Assembly: GCA_943788245.1 (NCBI GenBank)
Contig: CALSPN010000026.1
Span: forward strand, 62,001 to 126,000
Origin: an uncultured Verrucomicrobiae bacterium
Lineage (GTDB): Bacteria > Verrucomicrobiota > Verrucomicrobiia > Limisphaerales > AAA164-E04
Length of the DNA stretch: 64,000 nt
Direction: 5' to 3'
The position numbers and the translations under genes are program-made. Of this stretch, positions 1 through 9,582 are shown one piece after another. Below the pieces are notes generated by a model. The model did no database searches and was not told where the DNA came from. It saw only the letters and a program-made list of their open reading frames with translations. Within the stretch, counting starts at the first letter, position 1. The number at the start of each line of letters is the position of its first letter.

Positions 1-1
1 A

Positions 2-925
2 AAACTCATTCAAAGTGGAACTACGCTGGTTGCTGATACAGTCTCTCATCCATCGAGATTTGATCCACGCAATCTTCCACGCGGCCCCAGATTGTTTCCT
101 TTCTACGAACTCATACACCTTCAGGATACGCCTCTGGACGCGAATGTTCTGACCATGAGCGCCCGTCATGCGGCGCTATTTGAAAAAACAAAAGGTGATA
201 AAGCCGGAATCTCTCCGCATGCACCCTACACTACTAGTCCCGAATTATGGAGGTCACTGAAGCGAGCCCCCACCTTGTGCAATCTGCCGATCTCCATGCA
301 TTTGTCAGAATCCATCGAAGAATACGACCTCTTCAAGCATCGTAAGGGGCCGATGTATGAGTGGTTCAATTCAATCAAACATTTACCTGAATGGGGGACC
401 GGCAGCCCGATTCAACTGATGGATCAAGCAGGCATTTTGAAAAAAAATGGTATTGCAGTGCATGTTAACTGCCTGGATGAAGGCGATGTTGAAAGGTTGG
501 TTCAAAACAATATGCACATTGTACATTGTCCAAGAAGCCATGCCTATTTCGCCCATCCAACATTCCAGATCAATGATTTACAATCCAAAAACCTCAATAT
601 TGCACTGGGAACGGATAGCTTGGCATCGGTGACAGATGAAGATTCACCAAACAGCTTGAGCCTTTTCGACGAAATGCGCAAATTACTGGTGGGAGAAAAC
701 GCAGTTAAACCGGAATGCATTTTAAAAATGTCTACCCTCAATGGGGCCAAAGCTCTTGGTTTACAGGGTGAAGCTGGTAGCCTTGAGGCCGGCAAGCGAG
801 CTGATTGGATCAGTTTACCATGGAACGGCAAAAAGGAATCCTTAGCAGAGCATGCCATAGGCAGCCTGGAGCCAGTTTCCTGTGTTTTTTTGGGAGGCAA
901 GGAAATTTCCCGCTCATTCCATTGA
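2..925 (+). CDS. Metal-dependent amidohydrolase, 5'-truncated by the window edge
   Basis: C-terminal part (about 307 residues) of a TIM-barrel amidohydrolase of the chlorohydrolase / cytosine-deaminase-like group, which includes S-adenosylhomocysteine, methylthioadenosine and aminofutalosine deaminases. The frame is open from base 2, so the start and the N-terminal HxH metal site lie outside the window. Visible signatures are SGTTLVAD at the very start, SPHAPYTTS, the metal-ligand region around MHLSES, HVNCLDEGD (metal histidine), HCPRSH, and LGTDSLAS with the conserved catalytic aspartate near the C-terminus. The terminal segment (LGLQGEAGSLEAGKRADWI) is the usual return to the small beta-sandwich domain. 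Family is firm. The substrate cannot be settled here, and a nucleoside deaminase in purine salvage or the futalosine menaquinone route is only a suggestion from motif style. Confidence 0.85.
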   Translation, partial: KLIQSGTTLVADTVSHPSRFDPRNLPRGPRLFPFYELIHLQDTPLDANVLTMSARHAALFEKTKGDKAGISPHAPYTTSPELWRSLKRAPTLCNLPISMHLSESIEEYDLFKHRKGPMYEWFNSIKHLPEWGTGSPIQLMDQAGILKKNGIAVHVNCLDEGDVERLVQNNMHIVHCPRSHAYFAHPTFQINDLQSKNLNIALGTDSLASVTDEDSPNSLSLFDEMRKLLVGENAVKPECILKMSTLNGAKALGLQGEAGSLEAGKRADWISLPWNGKKESLAEHAIGSLEPVSCVFLGGKEISRSFH

Positions 926-1053
926 ATGCAGAAGAAGGATCTTGCGTCAAAAATCAAGCTTTCGTGGTATCTTGGGCATTGACCATGGCCGTGGATGAGC
1001 TACGATATCAACAGCCCATTAATGACAGTATCATTATATAGATTTTAAGTCTT

Positions 1054-2439
1054 ATGGAAAACAATCAAAAGCAAACACAGGTCGGCGGTGAGGATTCCCG
1101 CCGAGATTTCATCAAGAAGGCTTCGACTGCCGCCGCGGTCGTTGCTTCTTCAAACATTGCCAAAACTCCGGTTTATGGTCAAAGCCAAGCTCCATCCACA
1201 GGAAGGGTCATTGGTGCTAACGAGCGAGTCAATATAGGTTACATTGGTGTTGGCGGACAAGGCCAAGCGCACGTTCGCAGCATGAAAGGCCACAAGGGCG
1301 ACAGCAATCTAGCTCAGATTGCTGTCTGTGATATTTCTCAATCTCGCATGGATCAGGCGGAGGGCATCATTGGCGAAAAAGTAGGCCGTTACGTAGATCA
1401 CCGCAAGCTGCTTGAAGACAAGGATATCGATGCGGTTTGCATTGCTACCGTGGATCACTGGCACACTCCCTGTGCAGTAGATGCAATGAATTTGGGCAAG
1501 GATGTCTATGTGGAGAAGCCCATGACCCGTTACCTGCATGAAGCATGGGAGATCCAGGACACCGTCAAACGCACGGGCCGTCTGGTTCAGGTGGGTTCAC
1601 AAGGTTGTTCTGCCAGAAAATACCACAAGGCTGCGGAAGTCATCCAATCCGGTATGATTGGACCTCTCGTCATGGGAACGACTTCCTACATGCGCAACAA
1701 CCCCAAGGGTGAGTGGAATTACACCATCCGCGACTGGGCAACCCCGGACGACATGGATTGGAACCGCTGGATGGGCGGCGTGAACAAGAAGATCCCCTTC
1801 AACGCAGATCACTATTTCCGCTGGCGCAAGTATTACCCTTATTGTGCGGGTTTGCTGGGTGACCTGTTGCCTCACCTGTTGCATCCTTACATGCTGGCAA
1901 CTGGAGCTCCTGAATATCCGGCTCGCGTCGTTAGCCTTGGAAACAAAGCACTTCGGACCGATAAAAACACTCCGGGCACCTACGAGCGTGATGTGGATGA
2001 GAACGTGCAGGCAATCATTGAATTCCCAAGCGGATTCAATCTGGTGGTTGCAAGCGCTACGGTCAATGAGTACAACATGACTGAAACCATACGCGGTCAT
2101 CATGGCACCTTGCTGATGGGTGGTATTGGAGCCAACAAGATCGAGCTTCGTCCAGAGCGTAAGTTTTCTGATGAAGTCGATCCCGAGGTATTCGACAACC
2201 TGTTGCCGGGTGAAGCCATTTCTCACCACGAGAAAAACTGGATCGAATGTATCCGAACCCGCAAACAGCCTAACTGTGGCATCGATCTCGCAGTGAAAGT
2301 TCAAACGGTTATTTCCCTCGCTGAAATGTCTGATCGCTTGAGTATCATGTGCGTTTACGACGAGAAGAATCGCAAGATCACCACTGCCGACGGCAAAGAA
2401 GTCAAGCCGCTCACTTACGGAAGTTTGGATCTTTCTTAA
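1054..2439 (+). CDS. Tat-exported Gfo/Idh/MocA family oxidoreductase
   Basis: 461-residue NAD(P)-dependent oxidoreductase. Residues 1-45 form a Tat signal (SRRDFIKKA followed by an Ala-rich stretch), so the enzyme is probably folded in the cytoplasm and exported to the periplasm. The Rossmann domain opens with GYIGVGGQGQAH around residue 65, and VEKPM near residue 155 is the conserved lysine/proline motif of the nucleotide-binding half. The C-terminal half is the alpha/beta dimerisation domain (GLLGDLLPHLLHP). Exported members of this family are abundant in Verrucomicrobiota and Planctomycetota and usually act on sugars or sugar derivatives; the substrate here is unknown. It stands alone on the plus strand and is followed by a strong terminator. 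Start ATG with the Tat motif 16 residues in. Confidence 0.93.
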   Translation: MENNQKQTQVGGEDSRRDFIKKASTAAAVVASSNIAKTPVYGQSQAPSTGRVIGANERVNIGYIGVGGQGQAHVRSMKGHKGDSNLAQIAVCDISQSRMDQAEGIIGEKVGRYVDHRKLLEDKDIDAVCIATVDHWHTPCAVDAMNLGKDVYVEKPMTRYLHEAWEIQDTVKRTGRLVQVGSQGCSARKYHKAAEVIQSGMIGPLVMGTTSYMRNNPKGEWNYTIRDWATPDDMDWNRWMGGVNKKIPFNADHYFRWRKYYPYCAGLLGDLLPHLLHPYMLATGAPEYPARVVSLGNKALRTDKNTPGTYERDVDENVQAIIEFPSGFNLVVASATVNEYNMTETIRGHHGTLLMGGIGANKIELRPERKFSDEVDPEVFDNLLPGEAISHHEKNWIECIRTRKQPNCGIDLAVKVQTVISLAEMSDRLSIMCVYDEKNRKITTADGKEVKPLTYGSLDLS

Positions 2440-2464
2440 TCGAAATTAAATCTCATCTTTAGTG

Positions 2465-2497
2465 AAAGGGTTCCACCCCATCGGTGGAACCCTTTTT
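2465..2497 (+). terminator. Rho-independent terminator after the Gfo/Idh gene
   Basis: A 13-bp perfect stem (AAAGGGTTCCACC / GGTGGAACCCTTT) with a 5-nt loop merges into a run of T at 2493-2497. It lies 26 nt after the stop codon and separates the oxidoreductase from apbE. Confidence 0.93.
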
Positions 2498-2532
2498 CAT
2501 GCACCAATCTTTAACTTTATTTGAATCATCTA

Positions 2533-3549
2533 ATGGTAACCGTACGCGCCGCACGCATGGCCATGGCCACTCGATTTGAAGTCGTTCTCAATGGCGAAAA
2601 GGAATCCTGGCTACAATCCGTCGCAGAAGAGGTATTGGATGAAATCGAAAAAATGGAGGCAAAATTAAGCCTTTATAATCCTGCCAGTCAAATTGCACGG
2701 GCAAACCATCAAGCAGCCGTTTCACCCGTCAAAGTTGATCCATTGGTCTTCGGCCTCCTTCAGCGTTGCAAAACCTTGTCAGAAAAAACCAACGGGGCAT
2801 TCGATATTACCATGGGCCCCTTGATCAAATGCTGGGGATTCATGAAAGGCACTGGCGAATGCCCGTCAGAGGATGCCATCGCCAGAGCAATGAACCTGGT
2901 GGGAATGCAGCATGTACACCTCGACCCAACGGATTATACCGTTCGTTTTGATAAAGAAGGGATCATGCTGGACCTGGGAGCGGTGGGCAAAGGCTACGCA
3001 CTCGAAGTTGCCTCGGAAATACTTCTCGATTTTGAGATCAAAAGCGGAATCATCCACGGGGGAACAAGCACTATCAGCGCGATCGGGACCCCTCCTGAGG
3101 ACGATGCCTGGCATATCGCCCTCATCAAGCCTGAAAGCGATCCAGCGTTCCCCTATTACGTGGAAGAAAAAAACACACAAACAAAGTATCAATCACAAGA
3201 TCTGCTGACAGTAGTCCCTCTGGTTGATCAAAGTCTTTCGGTTTCAGCGATCTGGGGCAAGTCATTCCAATCGAACAACCGCACTTTGGGTCACGTCATT
3301 GATGGCCGCACAGGACAACCGGCGCAGGGACATTGGATAGCTGGGCTCGTTTGTGGGAACACAACCGATTCTGATGCCCTTTCCACAGCCATGCTTGTGG
3401 ATGGATTCGAGGCGATCAACGCCATTCAATCCATCCACCCTCAAGCCCGATGGCTGTTGGTCAATCAGGGGCAATCTGAATCAGGTTACGATGTCCACCT
3501 GAAAGGATTGACACTCAAGTCAGACGAGCTCCCTCATTCCAAAGCGTAG
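2533..3549 (+). CDS. apbE: FAD:protein FMN transferase, ApbE family
   Basis: 338 residues. ApbE enzymes transfer FMN from FAD to a threonine of target proteins such as NqrB/NqrC, RnfG or flavinylated extracytoplasmic reductases. Visible family motifs are MAMATRF at the N-terminus, FDITMGPL, DLGAVGKGYA (FAD/Mg region), GIIHGGTSTISAIG and the C-terminal TDSDALSTAMLV. I start at the ATG at 2533; an in-frame TTG lies 12 nt upstream. There is no lipobox or obvious signal peptide, so a cytoplasmic location or an unusual export route is possible. No flavinylation target is encoded nearby. It converges with the minus-strand sulfatase, only 12 nt apart. Confidence 0.9.
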   Translation: MVTVRAARMAMATRFEVVLNGEKESWLQSVAEEVLDEIEKMEAKLSLYNPASQIARANHQAAVSPVKVDPLVFGLLQRCKTLSEKTNGAFDITMGPLIKCWGFMKGTGECPSEDAIARAMNLVGMQHVHLDPTDYTVRFDKEGIMLDLGAVGKGYALEVASEILLDFEIKSGIIHGGTSTISAIGTPPEDDAWHIALIKPESDPAFPYYVEEKNTQTKYQSQDLLTVVPLVDQSLSVSAIWGKSFQSNNRTLGHVIDGRTGQPAQGHWIAGLVCGNTTDSDALSTAMLVDGFEAINAIQSIHPQARWLLVNQGQSESGYDVHLKGLTLKSDELPHSKA

Positions 3550-3561
3550 GTCGCTATAAAC

Positions 3562-5124
3562 TCATTTACCACGACCTTCCCACCATCCGCCACGGGGTAC
3601 ATAATCAGGTCTTAATACAGCAGCATGACCTCGTTCCAGAGCTGGAAGGGCTTTGGTGCGTGTTTGAATTTGCTGCTTACGGTAAAGTTCTTTGTCATAT
3701 TTGGGATTCAGGAAAGGCATCCGTGCATCCGTTTCCTGCAGCCATGCCACCAATTTTTGAAACATGACCTGCACTTTGTCTTTGTGCTCGTCCGCCAAAT
3801 CATGTTGCTCTCCTGCATCTTCAGAGAGTCGGTATAGTTCACATCGGCCATCCTCGTGATAATAAATCAACTTCCAATCCCCTTCCCTCATGATAGATGA
3901 AGGTTCGCCTCCCTGATTGCCGTAATGAGGATAATGCCAGAATAAAGGACGATCTGAAATCTCTCCTCCCTTGAGAACAGGAACAAGACTAAGCCCGTCC
4001 ACATGCTGTGTGGGACGCATGGGGAGCCCTGCCATTTCCATCAGGGTCGGGTAAAAATCGGTTCCAATCGCAGGAACATCCGTCACAGAATTCGCTTGAA
4101 CGACTCCAGGCCATTTAATGAAGTAAGGCTCACGGATTCCACCTTCCCATTGACGTCCCTTGCCTCCACGAAAAGGTAGATTGGACGTGGCTTTGCCATC
4201 TCCGGCAGAAACGCCACCGTTATCTGATGTAAAAACAACGATGGTGTTTTCATCCAATCCCAGACGATCCAATGTTTCCAGGACCAAACCTACAGCCATG
4301 TCCATGGCCTCCACCATTCCGCCATAAACCGGATGGTCCTGTACCTGTCGCACGGGAGACGTACGGTCAATGATGAATCGATGATTAGGTTTGCGTTCTT
4401 TCGAAGCTTTATCGCGATATTTAGCCCACAGAGCCTCGGTTGTTTCCAGTGGGGCGTGCACCATATAAAAAGACAGATATGCGAGGAATGGACGATCCTT
4501 GTTTTCTTCAATAAATGTTGCCGTTTCTTGACCGAGCCTCAGAGGCAAGTATTCACCAGCAGGACCGGATTCCATTTTTGGATTCGTGTAGGGGGAAAAA
4601 AAACCACCTGGAGGCGAACCTCGATGATGTCCTCCCACATTGATATCAAAGCCATGATCTTCAGGAAAACTTCCTTCACCTCCCAAATGCCATTTACCGG
4701 CAAAAAACGTACGGTAACCACCTTCTCGAAAGGCTTCGGCCAAGGTCGTCTCATCCGGTGAAAGCTGATGATGATAGTGAGCGGGAAGCAGTTTGGTATT
4801 GCGCTTCCAGTCTGTCCCGGCTGCAGCTCCAATCCAATCCGTGATGGCCAATCGAGCAGGGTATTTACCCGTCATGATGCTTGCTCTGGATGGACTGCAA
4901 ACCTGACAGGTCGCATATCCCTGGCGAAAACGCATCCCCTCTCGACCGATGCGGTCAATATTCGGAGTTTCGTAAAAAGTGCTTCCCTGAATGGAAAGAT
5001 CACGCCAACCTAAATCGTCAGCGAGAATGAAAACTACATTCGGACGATCCGCCGCCTTGATTTGTGTGACCATGATCAGGGCCCCAGCAACCATCATGGC
5101 ACGAAGGAAATAATGAATTCGCAT
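3562..5124 (-). CDS. Secreted sulfatase (formylglycine type)
   Basis: 520 residues, alkaline-phosphatase-superfamily sulfatase. After an N-terminal signal peptide (residues 1-24, ending near IKAA) comes the metal-binding NVVFILADDLGW. C76 lies in CSPSR, the C-x-P-S-R motif whose cysteine is oxidised to formylglycine. Other active-site pieces are GKWHLGG, HAPL and FTSDNGG. The family removes sulfate esters, in this phylum typically from algal or animal polysaccharides; the substrate is not predictable. The frame remains open a further 56 codons upstream, but the ATG at 5124 places the signal peptide correctly. A formylglycine-generating enzyme is not encoded in the window. Confidence 0.93.
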   Translation of the reverse strand: MRIHYFLRAMMVAGALIMVTQIKAADRPNVVFILADDLGWRDLSIQGSTFYETPNIDRIGREGMRFRQGYATCQVCSPSRASIMTGKYPARLAITDWIGAAAGTDWKRNTKLLPAHYHHQLSPDETTLAEAFREGGYRTFFAGKWHLGGEGSFPEDHGFDINVGGHHRGSPPGGFFSPYTNPKMESGPAGEYLPLRLGQETATFIEENKDRPFLAYLSFYMVHAPLETTEALWAKYRDKASKERKPNHRFIIDRTSPVRQVQDHPVYGGMVEAMDMAVGLVLETLDRLGLDENTIVVFTSDNGGVSAGDGKATSNLPFRGGKGRQWEGGIREPYFIKWPGVVQANSVTDVPAIGTDFYPTLMEMAGLPMRPTQHVDGLSLVPVLKGGEISDRPLFWHYPHYGNQGGEPSSIMREGDWKLIYYHEDGRCELYRLSEDAGEQHDLADEHKDKVQVMFQKLVAWLQETDARMPFLNPKYDKELYRKQQIQTRTKALPALERGHAAVLRPDYVPRGGWWEGRGK

Positions 5125-5345
5125 GGTCAAACTATACCTTGGATGAACGAACGAAATCAACCATCGGTTTACCGATATACCTGAGTTCAATAAGCCCCAC
5201 ACAGCGTGGTCACTGCTTGAAAATCCTCCCCCTTCAGTAAGGTGGTTACTCAGCGAATAAAGGGCATCAGGCCGACAAATCGTATGTTCCAACGTTCATG
5301 CAATAATCGTTGAAATACATAAGCCAACCAGAGCCAAGTGAACTC

Positions 5346-6377
5346 ATGAAAAAAAAGCAATACAGCAGGTACATCATACCTTCAATCCTCAGGACGCTTT
5401 ACCTTTTTAGCATGATCCTTGGAGGGCAAACCTTGGAGTTGTTTGCTGCAGATAAAGATACCCTTATACAGCAGCTTGAATCAGTAACGTTGGCAGACGT
5501 TCGAAGTTATCAGTTAAAAACGACGCAGGAAAGAAGTATGGATTGCCTGAAAGTGTTCCAACCTCAGCAACATGGTCAGGGAGCCATTTATTATGGTTTA
5601 TTCCACAATATGGAGAAAGGAGTGTTTAACATACATCTGGCTGAATCAAATGATCTACTCATATGGAAGGAAATAAAATTACTGGATACACACGCATCCC
5701 AGCCTACCATTTTCCCATGCAGAGAGGGTGGCTTTTTAATGGCTTATGAAAAGGATGCGCCCAGATCATGCTGGATCAGGTTGCGCTATTATGAAAACCT
5801 GACTCACCTACTGGAGGGTAGATACACCAACGAAAATGATATCCCGAGATCACTTGCTCCCACCGCTGAAGGAACTCCCAGTTTCGAATCGGTGGTAATG
5901 GGACCAAAGGGGATCAATCATTCGAAGATTCGCCTTCGCTTTCATTACTTCAAGCATGTTCGAGTTGATCAACTTGCTATGGGCACACTGACCGATTTCA
6001 AGCATTGGCAGGCCAAGCCTTCCGTATACATCAATGAGGCATTGATCAAAAGCGGATGGAACGGCAATTTAGGAGACCGTGATCCGTTCAACTGGAAAGA
6101 CAAAACGTATATCCTTCAGGAAACCCAGAGAAACCGCAACGACTGGAGCTCCTGGAGAATCAATCTTTGTGATGAAAAAGGTATGCCGATCCGCACGCTT
6201 GCAATCAAGACTGATCAACATTCACGGGCATTTGCCAATCCTAATGCTACATGGGTCACGGACTCGAATAATCAACAGAAACTGGTCATCACATTGTTCC
6301 TGCCATCCGAAGGCAATGCTCCAGAGGAAGCAGGCACTTTGCTTTACGTGATCAATTCACCCTCAAAGCGTGAGTAA
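5346..6377 (+). CDS. Secreted protein, possible five-bladed beta-propeller (glycosidase-like)
   Basis: 343 residues from the ATG at 5346, which gives a lysine-rich n-region, a hydrophobic core and a probable signal cleavage site before AADKD (an upstream in-frame ATG at 5310 would bury it). The repeated pattern SNDLLIWKEI ... TDFKHWQAK ... GDRDPFNWKDKTYIL resembles the S-D-L-x-x-W blades of GH43/GH32-type propellers that hydrolyse or bind glycans. I cannot identify catalytic carboxylates with confidence, so no enzyme class is assigned. It is divergent from the sulfatase gene with about 220 nt between starts, and a shared role in polysaccharide use is an inference from that context only. Confidence 0.7.
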   Translation: MKKKQYSRYIIPSILRTLYLFSMILGGQTLELFAADKDTLIQQLESVTLADVRSYQLKTTQERSMDCLKVFQPQQHGQGAIYYGLFHNMEKGVFNIHLAESNDLLIWKEIKLLDTHASQPTIFPCREGGFLMAYEKDAPRSCWIRLRYYENLTHLLEGRYTNENDIPRSLAPTAEGTPSFESVVMGPKGINHSKIRLRFHYFKHVRVDQLAMGTLTDFKHWQAKPSVYINEALIKSGWNGNLGDRDPFNWKDKTYILQETQRNRNDWSSWRINLCDEKGMPIRTLAIKTDQHSRAFANPNATWVTDSNNQQKLVITLFLPSEGNAPEEAGTLLYVINSPSKRE

Positions 6378-6382
6378 CAAAA

Positions 6383-6586
6383 ACATATCAGAATGTCATC
6401 GTTCTTTTCGATGGGCAGCCTGTGGAGGGTAAAGAAAAAAGTATAAGCTTCATGGATGACTTGAACCCAGACGCCACTCGATCAATTCCTTTGAATAAAA
6501 ATACTGAGCGTGTAAAAAATGGTCATCAAAAGGAATATCACCCCTTCAATGAATCCTTTGATGTGGGGTTTCCGGGGGAGGGATGA
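6383..6586 (+). other. Start-less open frame, possible gene remnant
   Basis: A 67-codon open frame after the propeller-like gene reads like protein (for example VIVLFDGQPVEGKE and FNESFDVGF) but has no standard start codon before an internal ATG about a third of the way in. It could be a short fragment left by deletion, or chance. I do not recognise a family. Confidence 0.2.
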
Positions 6587-6641
6587 TCAAATCTCGGATT
6601 GATCAGTAAATCCTGTGATCTCTCTATGGGGTATCTTGTGT

Positions 6642-6995
6642 ATGCGTTCGACATCCAATCAATCGATTATCATTGCTGCGATCATTACAATGATAGTCAG
6701 CCTGTCTCTGTGGTTAGGTGGATTATCGGGTTGGTTGGCCTATCTGGCATCGATCAACATCGTATGCTTTGGGTTCTATGGAGAAGATAAGTATCGTGCA
6801 ATCAAGCAGAAATCGCGCACACCTGAAGGAACGCTGCACCTCATGGCACTTACAGGTGGGGTGTTAGGCGCAAGATTAGGACAAAAAGTTTTTCGTCACA
6901 AAACGTTGAAGGGCTCTTTTCAACGGGTCTTTTGGTTCATTGTCTTCTTACAGGCAATGGTCGTCCTTGCATGGTACTATTTAAAATACCAATAG
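6642..6995 (+). CDS. DUF1294 membrane protein
   Basis: 117 residues, almost entirely the DUF1294 domain: two hydrophobic segments (about 6-45), the conserved cytoplasmic-looking stretch DKYRAIKQKSRTPEGTLHLM, then GGVLGARLGQKVFRHKTLKGSF and a last membrane segment. DUF1294 is often fused behind a cold-shock domain, but here it stands alone. Function is unknown. I prefer the ATG at 6642 with a GGGG tract 10 nt upstream; an in-frame GTG at 6615 is the alternative. Confidence 0.85.
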   Translation: MRSTSNQSIIIAAIITMIVSLSLWLGGLSGWLAYLASINIVCFGFYGEDKYRAIKQKSRTPEGTLHLMALTGGVLGARLGQKVFRHKTLKGSFQRVFWFIVFLQAMVVLAWYYLKYQ

Positions 6996-7085
6996 TCATA
7001 TCACCAAAAAAACAGAGACCTGAACTTGTCTGAATGCCATGGGTTTGGTAAGCCTTTTGCCCTTTTCATATATTAAAAAAATTCG

Positions 7086-9358
7086 ATGAGTGGACCATTG
7101 ACATATATTTGCAACCGGCGGCTGAGGGTGTTCCTTGCAATGATGTCGCTTGGGTTCTGTGTGGCCGGACCGATCGTTGTTTTTTCTGATCAATCGAACG
7201 CTGTAACGACAAACTCAGCATCCACTGCTCAGGTCCGTACTGAACCAGAAGGAAAACCTTCACTGCGTGCCATTCGTGTGCAAAAAGGCCCAGAAATCGA
7301 CGGTAGACTTGATGAGGCATTATGGAAGGAGGCTCCAGCTGCAGGCCCCCTGTGGCAATACGATCCCTTGCCTGGTGTTGAAATGTCTGAACGCACTGAA
7401 TTCCGCATCGTTTATGACGACCAGAATATTTACATCGGGATTTGGTGTTTCGATTCCGAGCCTGACAAAATCAACGCGCGTGTGATGCAAAGGGACAACC
7501 GGTCCATTTTCAGCGATGATTATCTTTACATGGCTTTTGATACGTTTCATGACCACCGCAATGGCTATATCTTTGTCACCAATCCCAATGGAGCAAGATA
7601 CGATCAAATCGTCAGCAATAACATTTTTCTCAATTCAAATTGGGATGGAGTCTGGCGTGCTGCTAGTTCAGTTGATAAGGAGGGATGGAAAGCCGAGCTT
7701 GCCATCCCTTTCAAATCTTTGAGCTTTGATCCGCGAAAAGACGTCTGGGGATTCAACATCAGTCGCTCCATTTCCAGAAAAGTGGAAAGAGGACGTTGGA
7801 CTGGGGCTAGACCACATTTACACACCTTTCATGTCAGTCAAGCCGGAGACATCCTGGGACTCACGGGATTGAAACAGGGACTCGGCATCGAAATTTCCCC
7901 ATACGCTCTGGCCCGAATGAGTCGCGCCGAGCAGGATACCGATATGACGGGTGATTTCGGCACTGATGCTCGATATCGAATCACACCCAAGCTAAGCGCC
8001 ACTTTAAGCTACAATACGGATTTCGCAGAAACGGAAGTTGATCAACGGCAATTGAACTTTACGCGCTTCCCTCTCTTTTTCCCGGAGAGACGTGCCTTCT
8101 TTCTCGAGGACAGCGGAGTTTTTGAATACGGAGGACTGCCAGTGACAGGTCGAAGCACCGGCCTGGGAAAGCCTGTCATTCCTTTTTTCACAAGACGCAT
8201 AGGGCGCGATAATAACGGAGAAACCGTCCCTTTGCTGATTGCCGCTAAAATGGCTGGAAGGGCAGGAAAATACAGCATGGGTTTCACCGACGCCGTTTTG
8301 GAAGATCACAACGGCCTGGGTGTTCAGAATGTTTTCGCCGGTCGTGTGGCCCGGGATGTATGGGAACAATCGAGTGTCGGGGTGATCACCACCATGGGGG
8401 ATCCGAATTCAGCCAACGACAATTTCCTGGTCGGACCAGATTTCAGGTATCGCACATCGGAATTCTTGAATGGAAAGACATTTGAAGCAAATGTCTTCGC
8501 GCTGAGCACGAATACAGACGGCCCCTCAGAGGACTCTGGATTTTCCTACGGAACTTCCCTGGCTTATCCAAATGATCTGTTTCGAGCCAACGCCCAGTTC
8601 ATTGAGGTGTCAGATGCATTTGATCCTGCCTTGGGATTTGTTCAACGAAAAAATGTGAGAGGTTATTATACTTACGGGAGTTGGAACCCCCGCCCCACAT
8701 CCGTTCCTTGGTTAAGGCAATACCACATTGCATACCGAACAGAACATTACACCGATCGATCCAACATACTTGAAACAGCCGAACATCGCATCACTCCCCT
8801 CTGGCTGGAATTTAATTCCGGAGACGAGATTTTTGTGAGCTACATCCGTGAGTTTGATGGCCCTGATAACGATTTTACTATCCTGAAAGATCTGACCATT
8901 CCAGCCGGGGATTATTGGTGGAACCAATATAGGATAGGCATTGATTTTGCCAGCCGCCGAAAAGTATCGGGAGAACTCAGCGCATCTTACGGCGATTTTT
9001 ATTTTGGAGACCGCTGGCGCGTGGGAGCGGAGGCGACTTATTACCCATGGAAACGTTTAGGACTTAGCTTGGATTATGCCTACAACCACGTCAGCTTCCC
9101 CCTGGGAGTCGCCGATGCCCCATATCGGCGCTGGCCGGGCGCTGATCAATTTTTACAACGAATCTTGTATGGGCACACCTGGTTCAGTACGACAGCCTCT
9201 CGGAATCCGTGGGTTATAATAGTCGATTGATCTGGGAATACCGCCCTGGTTCAAAATTGTTCGCCGTTTTCAACCAGAATTATCTGGCCGAAAATTTAAC
9301 CCTGACATTGCGTCAGACAGAGGTGACCTTGAAAGCAGGAGCGATTTTTCGATTCTGA
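7086..9358 (+). CDS. DUF5916 outer-membrane barrel with N-terminal CBM9-like domain (frame disrupted)
   Basis: Exported protein of about 756 residues once two +1 disruptions are resolved. After a signal peptide, residues about 55-230 form a CBM9-like beta-sandwich (EIDGRLDEALWKEAPAA, with VYDDQNIYIGIWCFDSEP). From about 260 the DUF5916 region begins, with the family hallmark FPLFFPERRAFFLEDSGVFEYGG and a series of beta-strands expected to make an outer-membrane barrel. The frame as sequenced stops at 9230. The natural ending (LVQYDSLSESVGYNSRLIW ... AGAIFRF) is in another frame and ends at 9358. Removing one G from the GGG at 9137-9139 and one T from the T5 run at 9150-9154 gives a smooth join (ALINFTTNLVW). 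Role in glycan contact or outer-membrane transport is an inference from domain content. Confidence 0.85.
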
Positions 9359-9582
9359 TCAGCGCACATGATCTTCTTCCATTCTCTGGGAAACTCAGAC
9401 CGGATCCTGGTTCGCCAGATAACACGGGAACAACTCAAGCACCTCTTCCATCCCGCCATCTGCGTAACAGCAATACCGAAAGGCTTCTGCTCCGCGTCAA
9501 AATGGAGCAAAGGTCAGAACTCATCGCATGAAACACAAGTAACGCAGGCAATGTGTGGCTCAGGGAGAATGACGGCGGCAAC

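Noticed and set aside
9359..9582. Short Cys-rich frames (CVTCVSCDEF, and FRYCCYADGG) after the carboxynorspermidine synthase gene
   Set aside because: No start codon, several frame changes needed and no recognised family. It could be a decayed gene but cannot be supported.
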